From Clostridiales bacterium (GTDB taxonomy: Bacteria > Bacillota > Clostridia > Lachnospirales > Lachnospiraceae): a stretch of 10,336 bases of DNA. Where the stretch lies: contig DXXQ01000022.1 of assembly GCA_019416265.1 (NCBI GenBank), forward strand, positions 1 to 10,336. Reading direction: 5' to 3'. The number at the start of each line of letters is the position of its first letter. The stretch's first letter is position 1. Both the position numbers and the translations under genes were made by a program. Under the pieces are notes generated by a model. That model ran no database searches, had not been told where the DNA came from, and was given only the letters and a program-made list of their open reading frames with translations. Below, one piece after another: positions 1 through 7,054 of the stretch.

Positions 1-181
1 TATTTTCGCCAAGCATCAAGACTGGATACAGCCATCTTAATCTTAATTAATGTGCAGATATGCACAAAACTGTACGCTTTCATCTCGGCAATTGAATAAC
101 CGAGGATTCCCGCTTATCATCCTAACATACAGGCATATGAAAGTCAATTATACATTTTTTTATAAATTTTTTTAAAAAAAG
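1..181. other. Left-edge non-coding region with small hairpin
   Basis: No convincing gene is visible here. A short perfect inverted repeat, TGTGCA-GATA-TGCACA, lies at 51-66. On the minus strand CTCGG and CCGAG (about 84-104) can form a 5-bp stem. A minus-strand reading frame opens with ATG at 83 and stays open to the window edge (27 codons, beginning MKAYSFVHIC), but it has no good ribosome-binding site, so I do not call it a gene. The stretch just before 181 is a run of A and T (about 150-180) that could act as an UP-like element for the rightward operon. Confidence 0.4.
119..147 (-). promoter_or_regulatory. Candidate leftward sigma-A promoter
   Basis: Read on the minus strand, TTGACT (142-147) is followed after exactly 17 bases by TAGGAT (119-124). 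The -35 box matches consensus at five of six positions and the -10 box at four of six. It would fire towards the left window edge, divergent from the sigma-factor operon. The transcript would begin near 112, and any gene it serves lies mostly outside the window. Confidence 0.4.
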
Positions 182-210
182 TGAATGGTTTCCTTTTCTC
201 CAATCGTATT
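182..210 (+). promoter_or_regulatory. Candidate ECF-type promoter of the sigma operon
   Basis: TGAATG (182-187) is separated by 17 bases from CGTATT (205-210). This resembles the TGAAAC / CGTA layout of many ECF-sigma promoters of Gram-positive bacteria and would give a leader of about 45 bases before the ATG at 260. A sigma-A -10-like TATTAT (207-212) overlaps it but lacks a -35 box at the right spacing. Autoregulation by the downstream sigma factor is therefore possible. The match is imperfect and rests on a single site. Confidence 0.3.
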
Positions 211-259
211 ATAAGTGAAACAGCAAAGAAACACTTCAAAAACCGGGAGGAAAAAAATT

Positions 260-568
260 ATGAAACAGAAAATAAAAAAGACGGCACTTGGCATTTTAGC
301 TGCAAGTATGGTATTATCAACCGGAACAGCAACCACCTTCGCAGCCAGAGCAGACTGCGGACGTTATTATGTGGATGCAAATGGAGACGGCATTTGTGAT
401 AACTGTGGTCTTTCCAGGAAAAAATGTCTTGCCAGTCACAAAAAAGGACAGAACTTCGTTGACAAAGACGGTGACGGCATCTGCGATAACCGCGGAAAGG
501 GAAATGGAAACAGAAACGGCAGAAAACAGGGTAATGGCTGCCACAACGGACGAGGCAGAAGAAGGTAA
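260..568 (+). CDS. Small secreted protein with two calcium-loop (TSP3/EF-hand-like) motifs
   Basis: A 102-residue protein of unknown function. The start is ATG 260, because GGGAGG (245-250) is correctly spaced from it; an in-frame GTG at 215 has no such site. Residues 1-29 are a typical signal peptide (KQKIKK, then a hydrophobic core, then Ala-rich cleavage region), so the product is probably exported. The mature part has two nearly identical Asp-rich loops, DANGDGICD (39-47) and DKDGDGICD (68-76). Both fit the DxDxDGxxD pattern of thrombospondin type-3 and EF-hand or dockerin calcium loops. Six cysteines (33, 46, 49, 56, 75, 94) could form disulfides or bind metal. Residues 78-102 are a basic Gly/Asn/Arg-rich tail. 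It is the first gene of the sigma/anti-sigma operon, six bases before the sigma gene. Calcium binding is inferred from the motif; the role, perhaps as target or ligand of the sigma system, is not shown. Confidence 0.75.
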   Translation: MKQKIKKTALGILAASMVLSTGTATTFAARADCGRYYVDANGDGICDNCGLSRKKCLASHKKGQNFVDKDGDGICDNRGKGNGNRNGRKQGNGCHNGRGRRR

Positions 569-574
569 TATTTC

Positions 575-1057
575 ATGAGGAGCGAACAGGAGGTAAACAG
601 GGCGGTTGGGACTTATTCCAATATGATCCGGCGTCTCTGTATGATACATTTAAAAAATCATGCCGATACAGAGGACATATTTCAGACCGTATTTCTGAAG
701 TATGTCCTCAGCTCCGTTTCATTCGAAGACGAAGCCCACGAAAAGGCCTGGTTTATCCGCGTTACCATCAACGCCTGCAAGGATTTACTTAAAAGCTTTT
801 TCCGCAGCCACGTTACATCTCTGGATGAAGTTCTGGAACAGCCGGCAGAAATACCGCCGGATCACAGAGAAGTCCTGGAAGCCGTCTTATCTCTTCCCAG
901 GAAATATCGCGATGTTGTATATCTGCATTATTATGAAGATTATACAGCGCCGGAAATCAGTAAGATTCTCGGGAAAAATGTAAATACGATTTATACTCTT
1001 CTGAATCGCTCCAGACAGGCGCTTCGGGAAAAACTGGGAGGTGACGATTATGCATGA
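575..1057 (+). CDS. ECF-type RNA polymerase sigma-70 factor
   Basis: A 160-residue sigma factor, normal size for the extracytoplasmic-function group, which carries only regions 2 and 4. Region 2 spans about residues 10-75. It includes the core-binding stretch ADTEDIFQTVFLKY (30-43) and the -10-recognition stretch around EKAWFIRVTINACKD (56-70). After a short linker, region 4 (about 98-155) holds the conserved LPRKYRDVVYLHYYEDYT and a helix-turn-helix with ISKILGKNVNTIYTLLNRSR that would contact the -35 box. ATG 575 is preceded at good distance by AGAAGAAGG (557-565), inside the end of the previous gene. Its last eight bases overlap the anti-sigma gene, implying translational coupling. It probably directs RNA polymerase to this operon and other stress or envelope genes when released from the anti-sigma factor. 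It lacks the SigI architecture, although its partner is RsgI-like. Confidence 0.9.
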   Translation: MRSEQEVNRAVGTYSNMIRRLCMIHLKNHADTEDIFQTVFLKYVLSSVSFEDEAHEKAWFIRVTINACKDLLKSFFRSHVTSLDEVLEQPAEIPPDHREVLEAVLSLPRKYRDVVYLHYYEDYTAPEISKILGKNVNTIYTLLNRSRQALREKLGGDDYA

Positions 1058-1850
1058 ACGACTGAAAGAAGCTTTTGACCAGGTACAGGCCGACGAAGAA
1101 CTGAAAAACAGTACCAAGGAATATCTTTTTCGCAAAACAAAGGGATATGCCCGGAAAAAAGCTGTAAACTACAGAGCTCTTCTGTCAGCGGCTGCCTGTA
1201 TGATGCTTTTTCTGTTTGGCGGACATCAGCTTTATTTCACTCCCACTACAGAAATCAGCATTGACATCAATCCTTCCATGGAACTGGCCGTAAACCGTTT
1301 TGACCGGGTCATCTCTGTAGACGGTTATAATGACGACGGCGAAAAACTGGCAGCTTCTCTTGATCTTAAATATATGAACTATTCCGATGCTGTAAACGAA
1401 ATCATCGAAAATAAGACCGTCACTTCTCTCCTTTCCCGGGATGAGATTCTGTCAATCACTGTCACCGGAAACAGTTCTTCCCAGTCTTCCAGAGTTCTTT
1501 CTGATATTCAGACCTGTACAGAGGGCAGGCAGAACACTTACTGTTATTCTGCCCGTCCCGAAGAAGTGGAGACAGCCCATGAACTGGGACTTTCCTACGG
1601 AAAATATCGGGCATTTTTAGATCTCCAGGCTCTTGCTCCTGAAATCACCGCATCAGATGTCCGTGACATGACCATGAGGGAAATCAAAGATCTGACAGAG
1701 CAACTATCCGAAAAAGAAACCGAAGCTTCCTCAGCCAGCCCCAAACAGGGCCGGAAGCAAGGCCAGCAAAAGCAACAGGGACAGGGACACCGGGAAAATA
1801 ACCCAAAAGGCAGACAGAACCAGCAGAAAAGACAGGGAAAAAATTCTTAA
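1050..1850 (+). CDS. RsgI-like transmembrane anti-sigma factor
   Basis: A 266-residue single-pass membrane protein expected to hold the adjacent sigma factor at the membrane. ATG 1050 is chosen over an in-frame GTG at 1041, because GGGAGG (1036-1041) overlaps that GTG and is well spaced for the ATG. Residues 1-42 form a charged cytoplasmic segment (MHERLKEAFDQVQADEELKN), presumably the sigma-binding part. Residues 43-62 are one transmembrane helix. Residues 67-125 match the RsgI-family extracytoplasmic domain: EISIDINPSMELAVNRFDRV followed by NDDGEKL and DAVNEIIE. In characterised RsgI proteins the peptide bond between Asn and Pro of this motif (here N74-P75) is self-cleaved as part of signalling. 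No carbohydrate-binding or other known sensor domain follows. Residues 226-266 are a low-complexity Gln/Lys/Gly/Arg tail. Family assignment is firm; signal and regulated proteolysis are inferred. Confidence 0.85.
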   Translation: MHERLKEAFDQVQADEELKNSTKEYLFRKTKGYARKKAVNYRALLSAAACMMLFLFGGHQLYFTPTTEISIDINPSMELAVNRFDRVISVDGYNDDGEKLAASLDLKYMNYSDAVNEIIENKTVTSLLSRDEILSITVTGNSSSQSSRVLSDIQTCTEGRQNTYCYSARPEEVETAHELGLSYGKYRAFLDLQALAPEITASDVRDMTMREIKDLTEQLSEKETEASSASPKQGRKQGQQKQQGQGHRENNPKGRQNQQKRQGKNS

Positions 1851-1855
1851 AAAAA

Positions 1856-1911
1856 ACCGCCGAAGATAATGGGGTACTCCTCCATATATCTTCAGCGGTA
1901 TTTTTATTTTT
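1856..1911. terminator. Bidirectional intrinsic terminator
   Basis: ACCGCCGAAGATA (1856-1868) pairs with TATCTTCAGCGGT (1887-1899) over 13 positions with one mismatch. The loop can pair further through ATGG/CCAT. A T-rich run follows on the plus strand (1900-1911). On the minus strand the A run at 1849-1856 becomes a U-tail. It closes the rightward anti-sigma operon and the leftward diguanylate cyclase gene, whose stop codon lies in its plus-strand T run. Confidence 0.85.
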
Positions 1912-3796
1912 CATCCTGATACAGGCAATAGCCTTTTTTATTGTTACGCTTTACCCTATATAAAGCCTGGTCTGCTTTCCGGGAAAGCTCTTCGTAAGTA
2001 CATCCGTGTTCCGGAGCCAGCGCAATCCCTACAGATGCAGATACCGAAACCTTTTTTCCGTCTTTTTCATAAACCTTATCGCAGGCTTCCACAAGTTCCC
2101 CAAAGATGTGCTCCACCTTCTCATAGCTTGCAGTGTTCAACAGAAATACCGCAAACTCATCGCCCCCGATCCTTGCCACAATATCATCATGGCGGAATTT
2201 TTTCGCCAGAATGACCGCCATCTCCACAAGAACCTGATTTCCATAATGATGCCCGAAAGTGTCGTTAATTTTTTTAAAATTATCCAGATCAATAAAAATC
2301 AGAATATGGTTTTCATTTCTGTGCTTCTCTGATCCAAGGATTTCATCAATTTTTTCGGCTGCCGTACCCCCGTTATAAAGTCCTGTAAGTCCGTCTCTTT
2401 CCGCCTTCTGCCGGAATTGTTCCTTACCTCTTTTTTCCTTCTGGATCCTCTCTTCCTGCTTCTTTATTTCCGTAATGTCAGACACTGCGCCTACCGTATT
2501 GATAATACGGCGCTTTTCATCGTAGATGTTTTTCATGAGAATCCGGTACCATTTTGTCTGACCATCCGAGATTACCTGAACAGAGGCTGAAGCAGTCTCG
2601 TTCACTGAAATTTTTTCAAAAGCATCTATGAAGCTTTTGACAGAATCTTTTTCCAGAATCCCTCTTTTTACAATGGTTTCTGGCAGTCCCTCTATAATCT
2701 CCTGGGGAAACAAAATATTTTCTTTCTCTGTTTTTCTCTTGAATATATGTTTTTCCAGATCGTATTCAAAGACAAAAGCATTTGAATGATTTGCTGCAAT
2801 TCTCAAAATTTCCTCACTGCTGATCTTTGCCTCATAGGACTCTCTCAGCTCTGCAGCTACTTTTTTATTCAGATAATAGAGACTGAAAATCAGGATAAAG
2901 AACGCCACTGCAATTCCGCCTGCCATCTTTCTGGCATTGCCGTTTATTTTATCCATCAGCTCACGAAGAAGTGTCGTCTCAAGGTTGGAAAAAATATAGT
3001 ATCCGCTGATTCCCAGCGGCGCGTAATATGTAATTCTCTTTTCGTCCTGACAGCTCAGGATGTAGTATCCGGATCTGCCTTTCTCCATATCTTTTTGAAT
3101 GATTTCCGAACTTCCGCTCATAAATTCGCTGTGATCATAATACTCCCATATATTGTCGTATCCCAATATCCAGGAATCCCTTTGCAGGCGGGTAACAGGT
3201 TTTCCCTTTGAATCTATAATCTGCGTATAGATACTGTTTTCCGTGGTATTTTCCAGGGTATCATGAACCGTTTTCAGATTAAGGATTCCATATACCATAC
3301 CAATAGCGTTCCCCTTATTCATCATGGGTACTGCAATGACCTGGATATCCTGCTCGTCTACGATCTTGGAAGGAATCACATCGGAAATCGTTATATTTCC
3401 TTTCATTGCTTCGCTGAAATATTCCCTGTCTCCTATGTTTACCTTTCTCCCGCCTGAGTCCAGGGCTTTTCCCTCCTCATCGCTGATGCCTACATAATCA
3501 AAGCCGTTTAACTCCACAAGAAACTGCATGAAATCATTGGCTTTTCCCAGGCTTTCAATCCTGTCATTTACCACATTTTCTGCCAGTACCTTCAGACTGT
3601 TCACCATCTGGGAATATTCTTTCTGGATATTTTGCCCGTTTGACGCCGCTACCCCTCTGAGTTCCTGCCGGGCAGCTTCCATACCCACATTGGCAAGCTC
3701 CTTATTAAACTTCCAGGCCGTAAAGACAATAATGCTCATAAATACTGCCATGACAATTACAAACCCTACCAGCCTCTTTCGATATTTTTTCTTCAT
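1904..3796 (-). CDS. Membrane diguanylate cyclase (dCACHE-PAS-GGDEF)
   Basis: A 630-residue protein predicted to make cyclic di-GMP from two GTP. It has a transmembrane helix at 9-28, then an extracytoplasmic sensor (about 35-285) with dCACHE-like features (FDYVGISDEEGKALDSGG at 99-116, DREYFSEAMKG, and IQVIAVPMMN). A second helix lies at 291-309. Residues about 326-447 look like a PAS domain ending in the usual GAVSDITEIKKQEERI linker, which probably continues as a coiled coil. The GGDEF domain starts at RDGLTGLYN (467-475). It has the metal-binding FIDLDNFKKINDTFGH (501-516), an intact GGDEF at 544-548, and the product-inhibition site RHDD (535-538) exactly five residues before it. No EAL domain is present. 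ATG 3796 follows GGAGGAA at good spacing. It is monocistronic, with its own promoter and terminator. The extracellular ligand is unknown. Confidence 0.92.
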   Translation of the reverse strand: MKKKYRKRLVGFVIVMAVFMSIIVFTAWKFNKELANVGMEAARQELRGVAASNGQNIQKEYSQMVNSLKVLAENVVNDRIESLGKANDFMQFLVELNGFDYVGISDEEGKALDSGGRKVNIGDREYFSEAMKGNITISDVIPSKIVDEQDIQVIAVPMMNKGNAIGMVYGILNLKTVHDTLENTTENSIYTQIIDSKGKPVTRLQRDSWILGYDNIWEYYDHSEFMSGSSEIIQKDMEKGRSGYYILSCQDEKRITYYAPLGISGYYIFSNLETTLLRELMDKINGNARKMAGGIAVAFFILIFSLYYLNKKVAAELRESYEAKISSEEILRIAANHSNAFVFEYDLEKHIFKRKTEKENILFPQEIIEGLPETIVKRGILEKDSVKSFIDAFEKISVNETASASVQVISDGQTKWYRILMKNIYDEKRRIINTVGAVSDITEIKKQEERIQKEKRGKEQFRQKAERDGLTGLYNGGTAAEKIDEILGSEKHRNENHILIFIDLDNFKKINDTFGHHYGNQVLVEMAVILAKKFRHDDIVARIGGDEFAVFLLNTASYEKVEHIFGELVEACDKVYEKDGKKVSVSASVGIALAPEHGCTYEELSRKADQALYRVKRNNKKGYCLYQDEK

Positions 3797-3880
3797 TAAT
3801 TCCTCCGCATTTCAGACAATATGTCCCAGTTTCTCTGCATGTTGTCCTTTACGTTCGTGTCTGTCCCTGGGCAAATTTAT
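3797..3880 (-). other. Leader of the diguanylate cyclase gene with three GGACA repeats
   Basis: The predicted transcript leader is about 82 bases long. On the minus strand it holds three GGACA words, whose plus-strand TGTCC copies begin at 3822, 3843 and 3862, spaced by 21 and 19 bases. CCCAG (3825-3829) and CTGGG (3867-3871) could pair around the region, and GACAATATGTC (3815-3825) is an imperfect inverted repeat. It could be a regulator site, a structured leader or a decayed repeat. I do not recognise a known cyclic di-GMP riboswitch in it. Confidence 0.3.
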
Positions 3881-3885
3881 TTTTA

Positions 3886-3914
3886 AGTATACTACATAGT
3901 TTCCTCAGTCTCAA
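3886..3914 (-). promoter_or_regulatory. Sigma-A promoter of the diguanylate cyclase gene
   Basis: On the minus strand TTGAGA (3909-3914) is followed after exactly 17 bases by TATACT (3886-3891). Each box matches consensus at five of six positions. The start of transcription would be near 3879, about 82 bases before the ATG at 3796. It is the best promoter in the space between the Nudix terminator and the cyclase gene. Confidence 0.7.
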
Positions 3915-3991
3915 CACCTTAATACCCTATCCGTAAAAAAAGGAGTTAATTTGTCCGTTTAAACTTGAAATTTCGAACAAGCGGAATCTTA

Positions 3992-4033
3992 TAATCATAA
4001 AAACCACTTCAAAAGAAGTGGTTTTTATGATTA
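3992..4033 (-). terminator. Perfect 19-bp hairpin terminator containing the Nudix stop codon
   Basis: Bases 3992-4010 and 4015-4033 are perfectly complementary over 19 bp around an AAAA/TTTT loop. The core CCACTTC/GAAGTGG is flanked by A5/T5 tracts, so on the minus strand GAAGTGG is followed by TTTTTATGATTA, giving the U-tail. The TAA stop codon of the Nudix gene (4031-4033) is the first three bases of the stem on the coding strand. The core and tail are symmetric, so it could also terminate rightward transcription. Confidence 0.85.
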
Positions 4034-4588
4034 ACCGTCCAGTTTTTCAATCAGTTTTTTATATATGTGCTCTACCATCCACGGCTCTGTTGAAACTTTC
4101 AATGCCTCCTCAAATGTCCACCATTGCACGGCTGAATTTTCCTCTTCCCGAATCATCAGTTTTTCCTCTTCTTCCGCTTCCGCCAGATAAGTAAGATTAA
4201 AGTGAAGATGACTGGGAACCCAGACGCCTCTTTTTACATGACCATCTACAGTAAGGGTTTCCAGACTGAATACCTCTTCACTGACCAGCCTCGCATGATT
4301 GACACCTGTTTCCTCCTGCAGTTCCTTCATCGCTACCGCACACAAATCTTCCATTCCATCCGCATGACCGCCTATCCATGCCCATGAATCATATATATTG
4401 TGATATGCCATCAGCGTCTTTGTACGCGCTTTGTTCACTGTCCACATAGATGCTGTGAAATGACCTGTCAGATTTTTCCGTTCCAGATAATCCCCATTAT
4501 GTTCTATAAATTCCAGCATCTGCTTCCTGTCATGCTCTTCCTGCGGATTTACAGGCTTATAATTTTGGATTGTGTCCCATAAACTCAT
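4031..4588 (-). CDS. Nudix hydrolase
   Basis: A 185-residue soluble hydrolase expected to cleave a nucleoside diphosphate linked to another group; the substrate cannot be told from sequence. The Nudix box is at residues 74-96: G74, five residues, E80, seven residues, then KELQEETGV (88-96). It matches Gx5Ex7REUxEExGU except that the Arg is Lys (K88); the metal-ligand glutamates E89, E92 and E93 are all present. The strand before the box (TASMWTVNKARTKTLMAYH, then SWAWIGGHADG) is typical of the fold. An acidic stretch EAEEEE follows near residue 136. ATG 4588 follows GGAGGAAAAG at good spacing. It lies 51 bases downstream of the ABC permease stop codon with its own promoter, and no terminator lies between, so some read-through from the transporter operon is possible. 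It may sanitise damaged nucleotides. Confidence 0.9.
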   Translation of the reverse strand: MSLWDTIQNYKPVNPQEEHDRKQMLEFIEHNGDYLERKNLTGHFTASMWTVNKARTKTLMAYHNIYDSWAWIGGHADGMEDLCAVAMKELQEETGVNHARLVSEEVFSLETLTVDGHVKRGVWVPSHLHFNLTYLAEAEEEEKLMIREEENSAVQWWTFEEALKVSTEPWMVEHIYKKLIEKLDG

Positions 4589-4630
4589 GCCTTTTCCTCC
4601 TCTGAAAGTTTTTTCACCGTATATTTTAAC

Positions 4631-4659
4631 AGTATATACTCAATACCTGATCCTGTCTA
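4631..4659 (-). promoter_or_regulatory. Promoter of the Nudix gene, overlapping the permease stop
   Basis: On the minus strand TAGACA (4654-4659) precedes TATACT (4631-4636) by exactly 17 bases. Each box matches consensus at five of six positions. The -35 box lies inside the last codons of the permease gene and the spacer covers its TGA stop (4640-4642). Transcription would start near 4624, giving a leader of about 36 bases. Confidence 0.6.
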
Positions 4660-7054
4660 TAATGGATTCCTTCTTTACATTTCTGCTCAGCACGAAAGAC
4701 AGCGCAGTCTGCATAAGCAGCAGGACTGTCACCATGATTCCGATTTCCCAGATTGGAAAATGATACAGGTTTATACCGAAAAAGCCTTCCTTCCGGCAAT
4801 ACAGATATGCGCCGTAGCCTCCGGGCAATCCTATCAGCAGGGAGATTATGATCGAACCTGCGGTGAAGAAAATCCCTTCTAACTGAAGCATTTTTCCAAG
4901 CTGTCTGTTGCTCAGTCCCACAGCCTGAAGAATACCGAATTCTCTTTTTCTCGTTATTACGTTCATAATCATGGTGTTTGCCATATTCAGGAAACAGATT
5001 GTCCCAATCAGTCCAAGAAACGTATATACCAGCACTTTGAAAAGAAACGTGGTTCTGTCAGCAAGGCTGTATGCCTCATCATAGCCCTCCCAGTATACAA
5101 TTTCGCTGTCTCCGTACAGTTCTTCTATTTTAGCCTCAACTTCGGCTTTCGCTTCCTCCCCGCACCAGATCCAGAGATAGGCAGGACTATCCCCAAGTAA
5201 CCCCAGCTTTTCTGCGGTGTCCTCCGTTATCACATAATCTGCGGAAACACTTCCGAAAGAACCCATTGCCCTGCCGCTGTATTTCCCTTCAGACTTTCCG
5301 TTGAAAAGTTCTGCCTCCAGTTTGTCGCCAAGCTTCTGACCGTACTCTTCCATAAAGTGAGAAAAGGTATATACATATCCGTCAGCCTCGCTGACCTCAT
5401 CATATGTAAAATCACCTACAACACCTGCTTTTTTCAGTTCACTGTCGAATCCCTCTCTGTCAAAAACGGCAACGGTCTTTTTGATCCCCTCTTCCTCAAA
5501 TGTCAGATAGTTTCTGGTCTGGGTTTTCACAACGCCGTCTATCTCCTCAAAGGACTGGATTGCTTCTCTGGAAATGGGATTATTTTTCAGCATCTGATCC
5601 AGATTGTTTTCTGTGTAAACCTCGTCGTTATTGTCATAATTCAGCTCTATCTGGTAGTCTCCCCGCTCAACATTATTTCGGGCATCGTATTCCGGGTCAA
5701 TGCTGCTTGCCAGACTTGATATGGTGACAAATAAAATACAGGACAGTCCCATTACCAGTATCGTAGTAAGATTTCTCTTCTTATTGATTGCCAGATCCGA
5801 TTTTATAAGTCCCGTTATATTCAGAGCTTTATGCCCTTTTCTGTATCCTTTTTTGTTTCCTGTATACTCTTCATAGACAATCGCACTTACCGGAGTGATG
5901 GAAACAATTGTCTTAACCGCCCTTATCAGCGCCATACGAACCGTCACAAGGGAAATCAAAGCTGCAGTAAGAAGAACCCAGGGAGAAAACAGAGCCACTT
6001 CCCTGACTGCCATGTATTCGTTTCCTTTTCCCGCAAAACTCATCGCACCGTTGAACAAAAGCACAGATACCAAATATCCTGCCGCAAGACCTATGGGTAT
6101 GGCAATGGCAGAAAGGAGATAGCCCTCTGTTACGATAATTTTTTTCATCTGCTTCTTCGTGGCTCCGATCGCCTTGATCTTCCCGTATTCCTGAACCTTT
6201 CGGGCAATTCCGATCTGGAATATATTGTAAATTACAACCACTGAAAAAATTACAACGATCAGGCAGATAAATGCACAGGGAATCCACACCTCGGATGCAG
6301 GCGCATATTTTGTTGCGATCACATTGCTGTTTTTGTAAACATTCCTTGACTCCACGCCAATGGTTTCTGCCAGTTCATCAATTACAGCTTCTATCTGAGT
6401 CCAGTCACCTTTGATATTATCGCTTAACGTAAAATATGCCGTATATCTGCCCTTTCCTTCTCCGGCCTCGCTGTCGTAGTATTCTCCGGAAACTATTACC
6501 GTGGAAGATTGCTGGCTCTCATTTCCTATCCCGTCTTTTATGATACCTGCAATTATAAACTCCTTTTCCCGGTAGGCCTCTGTTCCGTCCCGTCTTACCG
6601 GCACAGTCACTCTGTCTCCGATTTTGACACCGTCGTATCCCAACTGTCCGAAAAACACCCTGGAAGCGGCAATTTCCTCTTTCTCCACAGGAAATCTCCC
6701 CTCCTGAAGCATAGTGTGAAAATTTGTCATATCCAAAGCCTTCTCATTCATCCATACAAGACTTGAATCCCCTTTGGTGTGCGCTTCTCCAATCCCTGCC
6801 ATGAGGCCGATTTCATCAATTTCCCCTCTCTTTTTCATTTCATGAAGCTGTTCCTCTGTGAGACCGGAAAACGCGCCTGCATAATTGCCGTACATGGCTT
6901 CTGCATTTTCTATATTTCCTTTGATTCCGCCATATCCAAAGGTTCCTATCGCCGTAATCAGCATTGTCGTCAGCGCGACTGCAATCATGGTAAGAAAACT
7001 TCTCGTTTTATTCTCTTTATTGTTGCTGATTGCTATTCTTGTCAGAGTTTTCAT
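4640..7054 (-). CDS. ABC transporter permease with two FtsX domains
   Basis: An 804-residue membrane subunit of a MacB/FtsX-type (mechanotransmission) ABC system. Two homologous halves are visible. The first half has a helix at about 19-43, an extracellular domain (about 45-255), then helices at 256-283, 311-335 and 354-379. The second has a helix at about 428-450, an extracellular domain (about 452-665), then helices at 669-699, 726-751 and 768-789. Each half carries the cytoplasmic coupling motif: VQEYGKIKAIGATKKQM (287-303) and KREFGILQAVGLSNRQL (703-719). Its ATG overlaps the ATPase stop by four bases (ATGA), so the two are translationally coupled. Such pairs next to a two-component system usually act on antimicrobial peptides, lipids or envelope stress rather than importing nutrients. 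The substrate is not deducible. It is larger than BceB and has eight predicted helices rather than ten, so it is not a plain Bce permease. Confidence 0.9.
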   Translation of the reverse strand: MKTLTRIAISNNKENKTRSFLTMIAVALTTMLITAIGTFGYGGIKGNIENAEAMYGNYAGAFSGLTEEQLHEMKKRGEIDEIGLMAGIGEAHTKGDSSLVWMNEKALDMTNFHTMLQEGRFPVEKEEIAASRVFFGQLGYDGVKIGDRVTVPVRRDGTEAYREKEFIIAGIIKDGIGNESQQSSTVIVSGEYYDSEAGEGKGRYTAYFTLSDNIKGDWTQIEAVIDELAETIGVESRNVYKNSNVIATKYAPASEVWIPCAFICLIVVIFSVVVIYNIFQIGIARKVQEYGKIKAIGATKKQMKKIIVTEGYLLSAIAIPIGLAAGYLVSVLLFNGAMSFAGKGNEYMAVREVALFSPWVLLTAALISLVTVRMALIRAVKTIVSITPVSAIVYEEYTGNKKGYRKGHKALNITGLIKSDLAINKKRNLTTILVMGLSCILFVTISSLASSIDPEYDARNNVERGDYQIELNYDNNDEVYTENNLDQMLKNNPISREAIQSFEEIDGVVKTQTRNYLTFEEEGIKKTVAVFDREGFDSELKKAGVVGDFTYDEVSEADGYVYTFSHFMEEYGQKLGDKLEAELFNGKSEGKYSGRAMGSFGSVSADYVITEDTAEKLGLLGDSPAYLWIWCGEEAKAEVEAKIEELYGDSEIVYWEGYDEAYSLADRTTFLFKVLVYTFLGLIGTICFLNMANTMIMNVITRKREFGILQAVGLSNRQLGKMLQLEGIFFTAGSIIISLLIGLPGGYGAYLYCRKEGFFGINLYHFPIWEIGIMVTVLLLMQTALSFVLSRNVKKESIIDRIRY

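Noticed and set aside
215..259. GTG start for the small secreted protein
   Set aside because: It has no ribosome-binding site and would put 15 charged residues before a standard signal peptide.
575..1057. Sigma factor of the SigI class
   Set aside because: The RsgI-like partner suggested it, but the protein has standard ECF regions 2 and 4 and lacks the SigI-specific C-terminal architecture.
3797..3880. Cyclic di-GMP riboswitch before the diguanylate cyclase
   Set aside because: The leader is short and shows none of the conserved GEMM core that I can recognise.
4640..7054. Strict BceB-type permease
   Set aside because: It has two large extracellular domains and about eight helices in two similar halves, not ten helices with a single large loop.
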